64,000 bases of DNA from Amphibalanus amphitrite (GCF_019059575.1 NW_024883451.1:24407-88406), one strand, 5' to 3'. Numbered from the stretch's first letter, positions 11,931 through 24,438 are shown. The notes: generated by a model not told the origin, from the sequence alone. Made by a program: numbers and translations.

Positions 11931-12310
11931 GTCAGCGTCGACACTCGACTCTCGGTGTCAGCGCCGACACTCGACACTCGGTGTCAGCGCCGACACTCGA
12001 CACTCAGTGTCAGCGCCGACACTCGACACTCGGTGTCAGCGCCGACACTCGACTCTCAGTGCCAGCGCCGACACTCGACACTCAGTGTCAGCGCCGACAC
12101 TCGACACTCGGTGTCAGCGCCGACACTCGACTCTCAGTGCCAGCGCCGACACTCGACTCTCGGTGTCAGCGCCGACAGTGACACTCGACACTCAGTGTCA
12201 GCGTCGACTCTCGGTGTCAGCGCCGACACTCGACACTCGGTGTCAGCGCCGACACTCGACTCTCGGTGTCAGTGCCGACACTCGACTCTCGGTGTCAGCG
12301 CCGACACTGG
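11931..12310. repeat. 26-bp minisatellite, about 14 copies
   Basis: Units read approximately GACACTCGACACTCGGTGTC plus AGCGCC. Variants swap GACACT/GACTCT, CGGTGTC/CAGTGTC and GTGTCAGC/GTGCCAGC. Because 26 is not a multiple of three, every frame reads into the next and long frames with repetitive peptides appear in all three plus frames; these are not genes. The GACACTCAGTGTC core is self-complementary around one base. Confidence 0.9.
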
Positions 12311-12469
12311 CGACACTGGGGTGCCGGTGAAGTCAGGCGTTGGAACCCGATGACGGCACCCGATGACGCCGCGGTGGCCCGGCTGATGACGCCATGTGAC
12401 GCCGACGGCCCGGCAGATGACGCCGGTGACGCCGGCGGCCCAGCTGATCATGCCGGCCGGTGATGTCTC

Positions 12470-12489
12470 CGCTACACTGCATAGTGTAG
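12470..12489. other. Perfect 8-bp-stem hairpin
   Basis: GCTACACT and AGTGTAGC flank a GCAT loop. It stands alone with no visible repeat partner, and its role is unknown. Confidence 0.5.
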
Positions 12490-13016
12490 CGTGACCAGTA
12501 CATGCACTGGTGACGCCGGCTTCAACGCTTCGAGAGCGATGCACTGGAATATACCTTCTTATACGTATTTCATTTCAATATACACGGAGGAAAAATCATT
12601 GCTGCTTCGCCTATCAACGGGTTGACGAGCCCTAACGTTGACGGTGACGGTGATGCGAAATAAATAAGTAAAATGTATAACTAAAAAATGGTTGTCTCAT
12701 CGTATTAAAATTGACCTTAGAGAAACATTATGTTCATTGTACTTGAAATTAAATCTAGTTTTATTGACACCGAAATTATACTAACATTTATGAATTTATC
12801 GGAATTAGCTCAACCACATCTTAGTCTTTCCATGTTCCACTTACATGTTGCGAGCAAACAGAGATCCCTTGAAAAGTCGAGGGCCCGAAACTCAGAGATC
12901 CGTTCGCTGGCAGTTTCCTGTCGCTGGACCTCTGGGCCTCTCAGGTGGGTGAGGAGACGTGGCGCGTCAGTGTCGCCCAATGCCCCCGCTCTCCGACGGA
13001 GGGACTGCGGACAAAG

Positions 13017-14054
13017 TTCGGCGGCTCTATTCGGCGCACCTGTGCGTCAGCGGGCCGGTGCGCCGCTCCGGGCTCCCCCTCCCACCATAGTTCGGCGGCT
13101 CTATTCGGCGCACCTGTGCGTCAGCGGGCCGGTGCGCCGCTCCGGGCTCCCCCTCCCACCATAGTTCGGCGGCTCTATTCGGCGCACCTGTGCGTCAGCG
13201 GGCCGGTGCGACGCTCCGGGCTCCCCCTCCCACCATAGTTCGGCGGCTCTATTCGGCGCACCTGTGCGTCAGCGGGCCGGTGCGACGCTCCGGGCTCCCC
13301 CTCCCACCATAGTTCGGCGGCTCTATTCGGCGCACCTGTGCGTCAGCGGGCCGGTGCGACGCTCCGGGCTCCCCCTCCCACCATAGTTCGGCGGCTCTAT
13401 TCGGCGCACCTGTGCGTCAGCGGGCCGGTGCGACGCTCCGGGCTCCCCCTCCCACCATAGTTCGGCGGCTCTATTCGGCGCACCTGTGCGTCAGCGGGCC
13501 GGTGCGACGCTCCGGGCTCCCCCTCCCACCATAGTTCGGCGGCTCTATTCGGCGCACCTGTGCGTCAGCGGGACCGGTGCGCCGCTCCGGGCTCCCCCTC
13601 CCACCATAGTTCGGCGGCTCTATTCGGCGCACCTGTGCGTCAGCGGGCCGGTGCGCCGCTCCGGGCTCCCCCTCCCACCATAGTTCGGCGGCTCTATTCG
13701 GCGCACCTGTGCGTCAGCGGGCCGGTGCGACGCTCCGGGCTCCCCCTCCCACCATAGTTCGGCGGCTCTATTCGGCGCACCTGTGCGTCAGCGGGACCGG
13801 TGCGCCGCTCCGGGCTCCCCCTCCCACCATAGTTCGGCGGCTCTATTCGGCGCACCTGTGCGTCAGCGGGCCGGTGCGCCGCTCCGGGCTCCCCCTCCCA
13901 CCATAGTTCGGCGGCTCTATTCGGCGCACCTGTGCGTCAGCGGGCCGGTGCGCCGCTCCGGGCTCCCCCTCCCACCATAGTTCGGCGGCTCTATTCGGCG
14001 CACCTGTGCGTCAGCGGGCCGGTGCGCCGCTCCGGGCTCCCCCTCCCACCATTT
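13017..14054. repeat. 74-bp satellite array, 14 units
   Basis: Unit starts (TTCGGCGGCTC) fall at 13017, 13091, 13165, 13239, 13313, 13387, 13461, 13535, 13610, 13684, 13758, 13833, 13907 and 13981. Units differ at two informative sites: GCGCCGC versus GCGACGC, and GGCCGG versus GGACCGG (the 75-bp units starting at 13535 and 13758). Repeated proline/arginine-rich frames in this array are artefacts of the repeat. Confidence 0.95.
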
Positions 14055-15790
14055 ATCACGTCCCGCTAATACGCTCTGTCCAACACTTTGACGCAAAATT
14101 CACTAATGTGATTAACGATGCCTCACTCTGCTGATTAGGGCCCATCATCAGTGTCGCGCGGTGCGCAACTTTAGCCGCTGCTCGCGGCCCGATCGCTGTG
14201 GGGTGCTGGGTGGGGATCGACTGAGGAGCCGTGGTCCAGGCTCTATACCGAGCTGACCTCGCTCCGACGGCAGCACCGGTGGACGGCGGCCACGGCAATC
14301 CAGCCGTGAGAAATTACTCCTTAGCTGCAACAAGTATGCCATGGTGAACAGTCGCTGTTAAAACAATATGCTCGCTTGCACCCCATCTATGCAGTTCGTA
14401 TTTATACACATTTACCTATATATCTACATATCCTACCTAGGATAGGTAGATCTATCCAGTAATCTACCCATGACAATGCACTTCGCAATGAAGCGTTGAG
14501 CTGATCAGCTCCGCCCTTTCGATAAAAAGATAAAAAGATTGTCTGTTGTGATGTAACTTGCGTTTCATTCATTTATTCACTTATGCATCCACTGCCCGAT
14601 AATTTAAATATATGACGTTTGTTAAATCTACTTATCATTCCTCCGACGGGCCGACAGTCAACAGTTATGTATGGATAGCGCGCTAGTGACCATTTCCGTT
14701 TTGCGGCCCTCTCAGTCCTCAGAGTCTGCTCTCTCGCCGCGCCGGGGATGGCAGGCTGACCGCTGCGGGCTGCCCGACACAGGCACCTGTCCGAGGCGCA
14801 GCCACCGTCAGCCCACAGGCCAATCGAACAACACTACAGACACGGAGACCGTCCCAGCGGCGGCGGCGCGGCGCGATCGTCTCTCTGGCGTCGCCGTCAG
14901 ATGGGCAACGACGTCCAGACTGATGGTGTTGTCGCGTGTCGTTTCGATTCGAAACTGATATTCCGGTCTGATGCTATCGGTACTGTTAGCTCCCAACCGT
15001 GAAACTGGATCATGAAAAATCCAGCCACGTAAAAATATGAAAAGAAATGGAAACTATTGCCGTGCTAAATGAGAGCAAGCCAATAAATTTGGAGAAAATA
15101 GAGAAAAGAGAAGCTTAGCGTTTTACCGAGGCGGGAATGGAATTCTTTATCCAGATTTATTAATAAGGCAATATTAATGGGGCGATTAATCCGACAGCTC
15201 CATCATCTCCGTAATCAGCAGCTGCACTGCATGAGGGGCCGGCTCGCGGACGGTGTGATGAGGTCGTTCTGCGGACTGACCGCGGAAGGCCGGCAGCTGG
15301 CGGCTCCAGACCCGGTCGGTGGCGGCGGCGTGCTCAATCAGAGCGTCGACCTATGCTAATCGGACGCCGCCAGCTGTCAGATGGGGTGAGCTGCGACGGC
15401 CCCGGCCGCCCGGCCGAGGAAGTCATCATACATATCAGTACCTATGCCACGCAGTGCCGAATCACTTAGATTCGACCAATTACTAAATAAACAAAAAAAA
15501 ATGCTTATTTTGACAGAGCGGTAACGTGTTCTGCGACTGGTGGAGGGCTGGGTGGGGTGAGTGACGACGATGGCCCTATATATTGCTGATATGCTGAGGG
15601 ATCGGTTGTTGGACTTTATCAAATTTCTTAACTCCTACTGGCTCGTACTAAGCGAACATTAGGGGGGGGGGAGGGGATGAGAGGTGAGGTGAGAGGTGAG
15701 GAAGTGCAATAAATTTATTTCCGGTTCCTGCTCCTTCCAATTATAAGTTATTTGTCAGAATACTGTTGAAATTTGCGTGCGATATGCCTG
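14055..15790. other. No gene seen
   Basis: GC-rich and AT-rich patches alternate. There is a G-run at about 15661-15670 followed by GAGGTGAG-type low-complexity sequence. No domain was recognised on either strand. The right edge is the downstream flank of the minus-strand inhibitor gene. Confidence 0.45.
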
Positions 15791-15792
15791 GA

Positions 15793-15798
15793 TTTATT
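15793..15798 (-). other. Candidate poly(A) signal of the pacifastin-like gene
   Basis: AATAAA on the minus strand, about 270 nt past the stop codon at 16070. A second AATAAA on the same strand lies at 15716-15721. Confidence 0.45.
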
Positions 15799-16069
15799 GT
15801 TCACCGAAGTACCATTTTATGGTGCTTTAGTATAGAAGAAACGGGTACAATTGTAGACATTAGAATTAGCGTCAAACATAAATTACATAACATTGGAGAG
15901 CTGGTGCATTTTCCACAGACACCCTGAAAGCAAAGACCCCACGGACAAGCATCCCTGCTGTCCTGCTGAGCCTCTGAAATTCCAGACGCCATCTGGTCAC
16001 ATCTCATGTCCGACTGCCGTTCGTTGTCCATCAGACGCCTGTTGTAGTCCTTTGCTCGTAGGCAGCCCT

Positions 16070-17173
16070 TTACCTTCCGCCCAGCATCCAGCCGGGCTGG
16101 GCCTCGAAGCCGTGGTCGACGTTATCCATATCGAACCCGTACCAGCGCCGCTCGGTCGGCACCTGGTGGACCTCGAAGCCGGGGTCCACGGGGTGGTCCA
16201 GCGGGTCGCGGCGCGCCTGTGCGCCGGCGCGCTCTGCGTCCGGCACGGGCAGCACTCCCGGGAAGGCGCCGTGGTCGCACTGGCAGCGCAGACAGCCGTT
16301 CTCGGCGCGGAAGCTCCCGCAGTCGGCCGGACACTGCTGCGGACATTTGGTGTCGTCGGCCCCGTCGGCGGCCCGGCCGGTGTCCGAGAAACTGCCGGCC
16401 GGCGGCGCGCTCTCCGGCAGACAGAAGCGGCGCGTGCACGCCTCGCGGCCGTTCGGCAGGCACAGGCACGTGTTGCACTGGACTTGGCGCGATGTGCCGG
16501 GCGTGCAGTCGGCCTGCCGGCGGCGGCGGCTGGCGGCGCCGGCGCAGCTCCGGTAGCTGCAGATCACCTGGCTGGCGTCGACGCAGTGGCACACGTTGCA
16601 GGCGTCGCTCCAGGTGACGCCCGGCTCGCAGCGGCCCCGGACGGCCGTGGCCAGCGCGCGGCCCTCGGACGAGCAGCTGACCTTGGTGCAGGCGGCCATG
16701 CCGTTCCCGAGACAGTGGCACGTGTTGCACTCCTCCTGCCACTCCTCTCCGGCGGTGCAGTTCACGTCCGACCGCTCCTCCGTCGGCTTCGGGTACGGCT
16801 TCTGCCAGTCGCCGCTGGGCGCCACCGGGCCCCGGGGCTGCGGCTCCGGCAGCGGTAGCGGCACCGGCTCCTGGGCCTCCTCTCCGTAGAAGGTGAACGA
16901 CTTGACCACCTCATCGGGCTCCGGCAGCGGCATGGGCTTGAGGCCGGCCTCTCCGCCGCGGACCCCGGCGGCCCTGGTATCGGCCGGCGGGTTCCTGGCC
17001 GAGCAATCTATGTAGGTGCAGCCGGCCACGCCGTTCTGCAGGCAGAAGCAGGTGTTGCAGCCGTCGTCGGCCGTCCACACGGAGCCGGGCTCGCAAGGCG
17101 AGTTGGCCCTGTCCGAGGGGGGCACGCCGCCGGCGACGGCTCCCACCAGACACAACAGCCACAGAAGGGTCAT
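16070..17173 (-). CDS. Secreted pacifastin-like serine protease inhibitor precursor, four inhibitor domains
   Basis: A 367-residue precursor starting with a hydrophobic signal peptide (residues 1 to about 15). It carries four copies of the pacifastin light-chain pattern C-x9-11-CNxC-x-C-x-C-T/S-x3-C at residues 27-57, 139-167, 182-210 and 223-251. This family makes small extracellular inhibitors of serine proteases, best known in arthropods. By the usual reactive-site position (C-T-P1-P1'), the P1/P1' pairs are Tyr/Ile, Lys/Val, Tyr/Arg and Arg/Arg. That predicts two chymotrypsin-like and two trypsin-like specificities. In domain 3 Ser206 replaces the usual Thr. RRRR at 216-219 before domain 4 is a likely processing site. 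A proline/glutamate-rich linker spans about 76-130, and a further cysteine cluster (277-299) precedes a tail without cysteines. The stop lies inside GGAAG/GTAAAG, a donor-like site, so the true C-terminus could be spliced differently. The frame is otherwise intronless. Confidence 0.85.
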   Translation of the reverse strand: MTLLWLLCLVGAVAGGVPPSDRANSPCEPGSVWTADDGCNTCFCLQNGVAGCTYIDCSARNPPADTRAAGVRGGEAGLKPMPLPEPDEVVKSFTFYGEEAQEPVPLPLPEPQPRGPVAPSGDWQKPYPKPTEERSDVNCTAGEEWQEECNTCHCLGNGMAACTKVSCSSEGRALATAVRGRCEPGVTWSDACNVCHCVDASQVICSYRSCAGAASRRRRQADCTPGTSRQVQCNTCLCLPNGREACTRRFCLPESAPPAGSFSDTGRAADGADDTKCPQQCPADCGSFRAENGCLRCQCDHGAFPGVLPVPDAERAGAQARRDPLDHPVDPGFEVHQVPTERRWYGFDMDNVDHGFEAQPGWMLGGR

Positions 17174-17292
17174 GGCTGCACGAGTGGCGCCCCTGATGCC
17201 GAGGTTGGTGATGCTGACGGTAGTGCAGCGGATACTTGTACTGCGGTCTCCAAAGCCAGCCGTTTACTGCTGCTCCGACCTCCCGGCACTCG

Positions 17293-17299
17293 TTTTATA
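17293..17299 (-). promoter_or_regulatory. TATA box of the pacifastin-like gene
   Basis: TATAAAA on the minus strand, 120 nt upstream of the start codon. A TATA box places transcription start about 25-30 nt downstream, near 17265, where GCAGTAAACG resembles an arthropod initiator. That would leave a 5' leader of about 90 nt. Confidence 0.5.
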
Positions 17300-18563
<1,264 letters not shown>

Positions 18564-18627
18564 CTCACTCCGCTGATCGGGATCATTGGCACCGCTCTTT
18601 TCCGATAGAACGGGCTGCTCCTTAAAT

Positions 18628-20250
18628 TAGCGTCGCCACGGGGGGGCAAGCGGGGCAGCGTGCCCCCCCAACCTCGGACCGGGCACCCCCTGAGATCGAT
18701 ACAGATCCGATGAGATTTTGAAGTCGAGAAAAAAATGGGGGTACCTTTCTAAGAATGTCTGCGAGGTCAGACTCGGTTGGAGCGTGCAGTTCAAACCAAA
18801 GTCGGAGTCGCAGTCGCCAAAATCTTCAAGACTCCGACTCCAGACTGGGAAATGTCAATGCTGTGATTCATTCCATGTTCCTAGTTGGTTCTTTATTACA
18901 TTTTATAGCCGATTTTCGTAAGTTAAGTGCTGACTCAAAATTTTCGTTCAAATCGTGACACGGATTCTTCGGGGCCATGGCTTGGGAAATGTCTGCGACA
19001 GGTTCCAATACCGTTCAAGTGCGGCAAGTCTTATGAGCTTGCTTTCACGCAGGCTCTTAAGGAGCTCCACTGAGCTCTAAGAAGCCTTCAGAGGGTCCGA
19101 ACCAGCCTCTGATAGTCCCACTGGTACCAATATTCTTTGAGGGCCCATACAGGGATCTTTGAGGACCTTTTACATGCGTAGACCTCTGAAGGGTCACACG
19201 GATCTTTGAGGATGCCTTCCAAAATTTCTGAGAACCTTAACTGGCCTCTGATAGCTCAGCCGAGCTTTTGATACGACAGATTTTGCTGACCTCAAGCCGG
19301 CACCTGAGGGGTCACAACTCACGTGTGCCTTTGAAGGCCGCGACACACGTTTCTTCTGTCCCTAAGTAGGGTCCCTAGGGATTCGACACAGACCCCCGAG
19401 GGTTCACACTGTTATCTGAGGGCTCCAGGCTTACCCTGGGCCTAGTCTCTTAGCGCCCGCCGCCAACACTGGCTTCTGAGGTCCCCACCTTGGGCTCGGA
19501 AAGCTCTAAAGCCCCACACATACGTGTACACGTAAATGTTTGGGGTGACCCACGCCGATCTCCGGGATCCTAAGCAGGCTTCTGAGAGCTCACATTGACC
19601 ATGAGTGGCCTAAAATGGCCTGGAAATCCCAAGCCTACCTCTAAGGTGTCCCTTGCCGCTATGCAGTGTGAAATTTTTGGTTCCGGTAAACGTGTTTTGT
19701 TCGCGTTTGCAGCGTTTCTCTACAGACGAAAAAGGGGGAGTGTGAACAAAACACTTCTCCTCACTGGAGGGCAGATGAATTACTTCCGATTCACACTTCC
19801 GACATTCACTCTCCGCCGAATGCCCAACCTAGCTAAAATCGGCGGGTGGGATAAGCCCTATGCGTTCCGCGTAGAACCTCTGCATGCGTGAAGGTAGCCA
19901 GGTGATCCGAATAGGCCTAAATGGAGCGTTTTTAACTTTTTTCTGGGTGATGCTCAAGAGCGACGAGCGTCTGCACATGGGCCCTCTAGAGTGGGTCGGC
20001 AATCGCAGCCACTGTGCAATAATTCTACCGGTTGTTTTTTTTTCTCCAAAATTTTTTCAAATTTTGATATTTTTGTAAAAAATACATCTTAGGTATAGCT
20101 AGAGGGAAAACTTTGTCACCATCGCATTCCTCGCACCATTGCGCGTCGAATGATATGTAAAACGGGTGAGTATCGACTGGAGAAAGGCAAGATTTACCAC
20201 AAAAATTGATTTTGCCCCCCCAACCGAAAATCTCTGGCGACGCCTATGTC
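18628..20250. mobile_element. Possible element bounded by GCGTCGCCA inverted ends, with degenerate internal repeats
   Basis: The left TAGCGTCGCCACGGGGGG and the right CTGGCGACGCCTA are inverted relatives, and both lie beside CCCCCCCAACC. A similar CTGGCAACGCCTATG occurs at 50067. No target duplication could be matched, so the boundaries are tentative. The section 19040-19620 is a degenerate repeat built on phrases such as CTCTGAGGGCTCCA. Confidence 0.35.
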
Positions 20251-20667
20251 CTTGCCAGAAAAACTGCCGTTTAAAATTCATATTTTGCCCATAAATCGTC
20301 GCTTTCCTTCCGAGGTATGCATATTTGTTACAGTTCGTTATGCGTGAGAAGAAGACAAGTCACTTTGATCTTACAGTGGCTGGCATCAGCATTCAGCATA
20401 GAAAAGAAGTTGGGTGGAAGCTGTTTACCTAAACATCAGTGGAAAGCATCAATGAATGAAGTCATGAAGTGATCTGCATTGCGTGTTCAGGAAAAAAAAT
20501 TAATGTCGACTTGCTACTCGTCATTATTTGGATATAAAGTTGGCTTTCTCGAAGAGTGTTTTGGCGCCGTTGGCGCCTACGTGTTTTTATCACTTCGTCA
20601 GCGAATAACACTGACATTTTGCCACATTTTCAAGTTTTTTTGACGGTGGATATCGTAGGATAGTATT

Positions 20668-22291
20668 CACTGGCGGATCCAGGGGGGGGGCACGGGGGCC
20701 ATGGCCCCCCCAAGGCCTAAAGTGGCCTGTTTGGCCCCCCCCAAAACGTCAGAAAAATTGCTAAGAAAATATACCTTGATGGAGGTTTTTAGCCACTTGG
20801 TGAAGTAAAGCTTTCCACAGCATAATATGGAAGCAATATGGTAGCAGTGAGGGTCAGTCAAAAGTTGCGCAAGCGAAGTCGACCTTCAAAAAAAAAAGAC
20901 TTGTTGGCACGTGTTTATGGCGCGGCAGCTGGTAGTTGGCGGTGTTTCGCGTGGTGTGGCATCACTGGCGGATCCGGGGGGGGGGGGGGCACGGGAGCCT
21001 GAGGTGCCCCTGACAGGCCCGTGGTGCCCTTGCTAGGCCTGTGGTGCCCCTGGACCCTGGCAGGCCTGTGGTGCCTCTGGCGGGCCTAGGGTGCCCCTGC
21101 TAGGCTGCTAATGCCCCTGCGGACCTGACAGGACCGTGGTTCCCCTGACAAGCCTAAAGTGCCCCCAACAGGCCTGTGATGCCCCCGACAGGCCCAAGGA
21201 GCCCCTGCGTGATGCTGTGATTGCTGCGAGGCCGGTGGTGCCCCTGCGAGGCCGGTGGGGCCCCTGACAGGCCCATGGTGCCCCTGCGAGGCCGGTGGTA
21301 CCCCTGCGAGACCGGTGGTGCCCCTGGAAGGCCTGTGGTGCCCCTGCTAGGCCGCTGGTGCCCCTGGGCCCTGACAGGACTGTGGTGCCCCTGACAGGCC
21401 CAAGGTGCCCCTGCAAGGCCGTTGGTGCCCCTGTAAGGCCTGTGGTACCCCTGCTAGGCCTCTGGTGCCCCTGACAGGCCCATGGTGCCCCTGCGAGGCC
21501 GGCGGCGCCCCTGGCAGGTCTCTGGTATCCCTGACAGACCTGGGGTGCCCCTGACAAGCCTGTGGGGCCCCTCACAGGCCCGTGGTGCCCTTGCTAGGCC
21601 TGTGGTGCCCCTGGCGGGCTCATGGTGCCCGTGCTAGGCCGGTGGTGCCCCTGACAGGCCTGTGGTGCCCCCGGGCACCAAGGGGGGTCATGACCCATGT
21701 GGCCCCCTTGGATCTGCCACTGATACATAATATATTGATTTGTAAAGGCGTTATGGCTTATGCAATATGCAGTTGCAGGCACTTGGTATCCCTCACTTAT
21801 CCCTCATTGGGGGCTCTGGCGGTACCCTGACGTCTGAGGTACCCAACTGCAGCTCCAATGGTCTCTTAAACTGGCGGATCCAGGGAGGGGGCATTTAGGG
21901 CCATGCCCCCTTCCCAGAGGCATAAAGTGGCCCGTTTGCCCCCTCCCCCAAACGATAATGAAACATAGTTCAATCAGTGCGTGGCCCAGGAACCGAGTTA
22001 GACAGGGGATGTTTTACCATCTCCCGGCCCGCAAAGGGACCCAAGCACTGACTTGAAGCGGGTTAACTGGTCGACAAAAGCAATGGTAAGTGTTTACAAA
22101 GTAATATAAAGGCATGCACCATTTATATATTTTTTTTTAGTTAAAAAAAAGATATTCATAGTGTCAGGGCTGTGACGAAAAATAAGTGGCCTAAATCCGA
22201 TGAAAAACAGGATTTGGGGGTACCCTAGGTTTGGCTCCTGCATGAGTTGCCCCCCCCCCCAAAAAAAAACGCAAGCCTGGATCCGCCAGTG
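20668..22291. mobile_element. hAT-like element with 8-bp target duplication, internally nested
   Basis: Ends are CACTGGCGGATCCAGG in inverted orientation, flanked by the identical 8-bp sequence ATAGTATT (20660-20667 and 22292-22299), as for hAT elements. Further left-end copies occur inside at about 20965 and 21869 and a right-end copy at about 21707-21724, so relatives or partial duplications are nested. The middle (about 20995-21690) is a degenerate GTGGTGCCCCTGNNAGGCC tandem repeat with a period near 21 bp. No transposase. Confidence 0.8.
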
Positions 22292-22379
22292 ATAGTATTC
22301 CAGAGGTAAAAGGATGTTTGATCATCCCTTCTAAAGTATTTGGAAAGTAAATTGCTTAATGATTAGGTAGTGTGTAGTG

Positions 22380-23557
22380 TTAACCCGCGCCCCGTAGGGG
22401 GGGGGGCCGAAACGGCCCCCCCTGTCCTTTTCGGTCGATATCTCCTAAACGGCTGGAGATATCGCCACCAAACTTTCAGGACCCCTCCGGGCATCAATTT
22501 TGCACATTGTGACCAAACATTTTTCCAGAGGCTATGATAGGTTGGCCACAAATGACGTCAGAGTGACGTCATGTTCTGTCATTTTCGACCGAAAAAAGAC
22601 CTTCGCGAGAAGACCTGTCAGGACTACAGCTTTGAAGATACAGAAAAATGATCAGAACATAAAAGGTGTAGAATTGACAGGGCTACAAAACTGCTATCTC
22701 GAATTTTTGAAATTTTTGAGTTTTGACCCCCAAAAATCAAAAAAGCATTTTTTTGGATATATTCGCCAAAAAATCCAAAAAGTTTTTTGAGTTTCGAAAA
22801 AACCGGAATATATGTGATAGTGCCTACCGTCTTCTATCTACATACCAAATTTCAGATCCATACCTCGTTTTTTGGCCAAGTTATAGCGAAAAAACTGTTC
22901 AAAAATGATGACGTCAAATTTTCAAACTCAATTTTTGGCAATTCTAGAACTCGTAGAGCAAAACGAAGACCACCATTAGACTCCCCGTGACGAGCTGCAT
23001 CGAATCGATACCCATTTTATGCAAAAATATCAACTTTGAAATTTGACCTAATTTGACCTGACCTTGACCTGACCTTCACAAAAACGTGACCTAGGCTGGC
23101 CCCAAAGGCTGCCTAACCCACATAATCGCATTTGTCATGTAAAATGGACCATAAAACATGTATCACACGACACATTCATATTGTGACCCCCGGTGACCTG
23201 ACCTCGCTGTGACCTGACCTGGTATCAGTGACCTCAGATAGCAAAGTATGTGTTTGACGAACAATGTACCATCGATGGTTTTCAATAAATTACCAATTTA
23301 CTCGCTTTCACAGCACATTTCTTGAATTGCCTGTGAACGGTGAAAATCTGACCTTTGACCTGACCTGTGACGTCATCGGTTTGACCTAGGTCAATGAAAT
23401 TTGGTCACAAGGTAGTTCCCGGGTGGGGCTATCGAACGCCGTTTGAATTTTGAAAATCGGCCGGTAACTTTCCGAGATCTTAGGGGGGGGGGGCGATACG
23501 GCCCCCCCCCCCTACGGGTGGTAGGGTCCGCCGGTAGCCCTACGGGGCGCGGGTTAA
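22380..23557. mobile_element. TTAA-flanked non-autonomous element, 1178 bp
   Basis: Perfect inverted ends beginning TTAACCCGCGCCCCGTAGGG at the left and matched at the right, bounded by TTAA on both sides. Subterminal G-run/C-run pairs (about 22396-22421 and 23485-23512) can fold into hairpins. The interior shares order and motifs with 41328-42507 (a GACGTCATGTTC phrase, two AAAACCGGAATATATG-like phrases, then TGACCTGACCTTGACC clusters). No intact ORF. Confidence 0.9.
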
Positions 23558-23988
23558 TCATGTTAATGTTATTCGCAGGCGAAGTGGTACAAATAAGCTA
23601 CGAAACTGTCCTATGATGCCGAGATGTTTTTGGCTTTGACTTGGTAGGGGAGGACCGTACAAGAGTACGCACCTAATGCATTTTGTCGTCTCACGCCGTT
23701 CGGTTTTGGTTTACGGCTACGATCAGTATATTCCGATAAAGCCTGCTCATTTGTCCACAAACTGACATGACCACAGCGGCCTACGTCCAATTTAAAGCGT
23801 GACCGTAAGCAATTTTCTAACACCCTGCATTTGCGTACTCTTGCCCGATAGGCAGTACAAGAGTACGCACTTCGTGCGGGTGGAGTACGCACTACGTGTA
23901 TGCATTCCTACTCGCTGGAATCAATGCATTCATGCAAGTAATTAAACTATTGTTATCTTTATTGCCGCAGCCACTAAAACGGTCACTC
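23558..23988. repeat. Repeats of a GAGTACGCAC motif
   Basis: The phrase GTACAAGAGTACGCAC occurs at about 23657 and 23857, with GAGTACGCACTACGTG at about 23883. Inverted versions (GCGTACTCTTG) occur at about 24640 and 27867. Together they suggest remnants of a repeat family. No gene was found here. Confidence 0.4.
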
Positions 23989-24438
23989 TTAAAGGAAACA
24001 GTTCACCTTCCTGAAATTAGTATTTTGCTATTGATTTATGATTTTTTATGCTCAAAATGATCATGAAATAAAATAAAACCTTTTTGTAAAAACAATTTTT
24101 TTCTATATTTTAATATAGGACGAACTATATTCTACGTAAAATAATGTTTGACGCGGAAGCTTATTACGCGTTGACCAATCATATCGCGTAGTTCAAACCT
24201 ACGCATACTGCATTGGCTGTAAGCAGCATGCTGATTGGCTGACGATGACGTGGCTGCATTCCTGTGCAAGGCACACATTCCTCCGCAAGGCACTCTTTTC
24301 GGAACGAGAAATGGAATATATTCGTCTAGGGTGATCATTGAGCTGTAAAAGCTCCTGATTTGTGCTAGTCTCAGCTCTAGCTACGAAACTGCTATTCCAG
24401 TTCAAAACCCCATGTTAAAAGTGAACTATTTCCTTTAA
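23989..24438. mobile_element. TTAA-flanked MITE, 450 bp
   Basis: Ends TTAAAGGAAACAGTTCACCT and, read inverted from the right, TTAAAGGAAATAGTTCACTT match with two differences; each starts with TTAA. The TTAAAGGAA start is shared with the 543-1339 element. No coding capacity. Confidence 0.8.

Noticed and set aside
15801..16031. Cysteine-containing minus-strand frame below the pacifastin-like stop
   Set aside because: It could be a continuation after splicing at GGAAG/GTAAAG, but the in-frame joins tested give short tails without a domain. Treated as 3' UTR.
21108..21575. 155-codon minus-strand frame with collagen-like repeats
   Set aside because: It is a 21-bp degenerate minisatellite read in frame, not a collagen.
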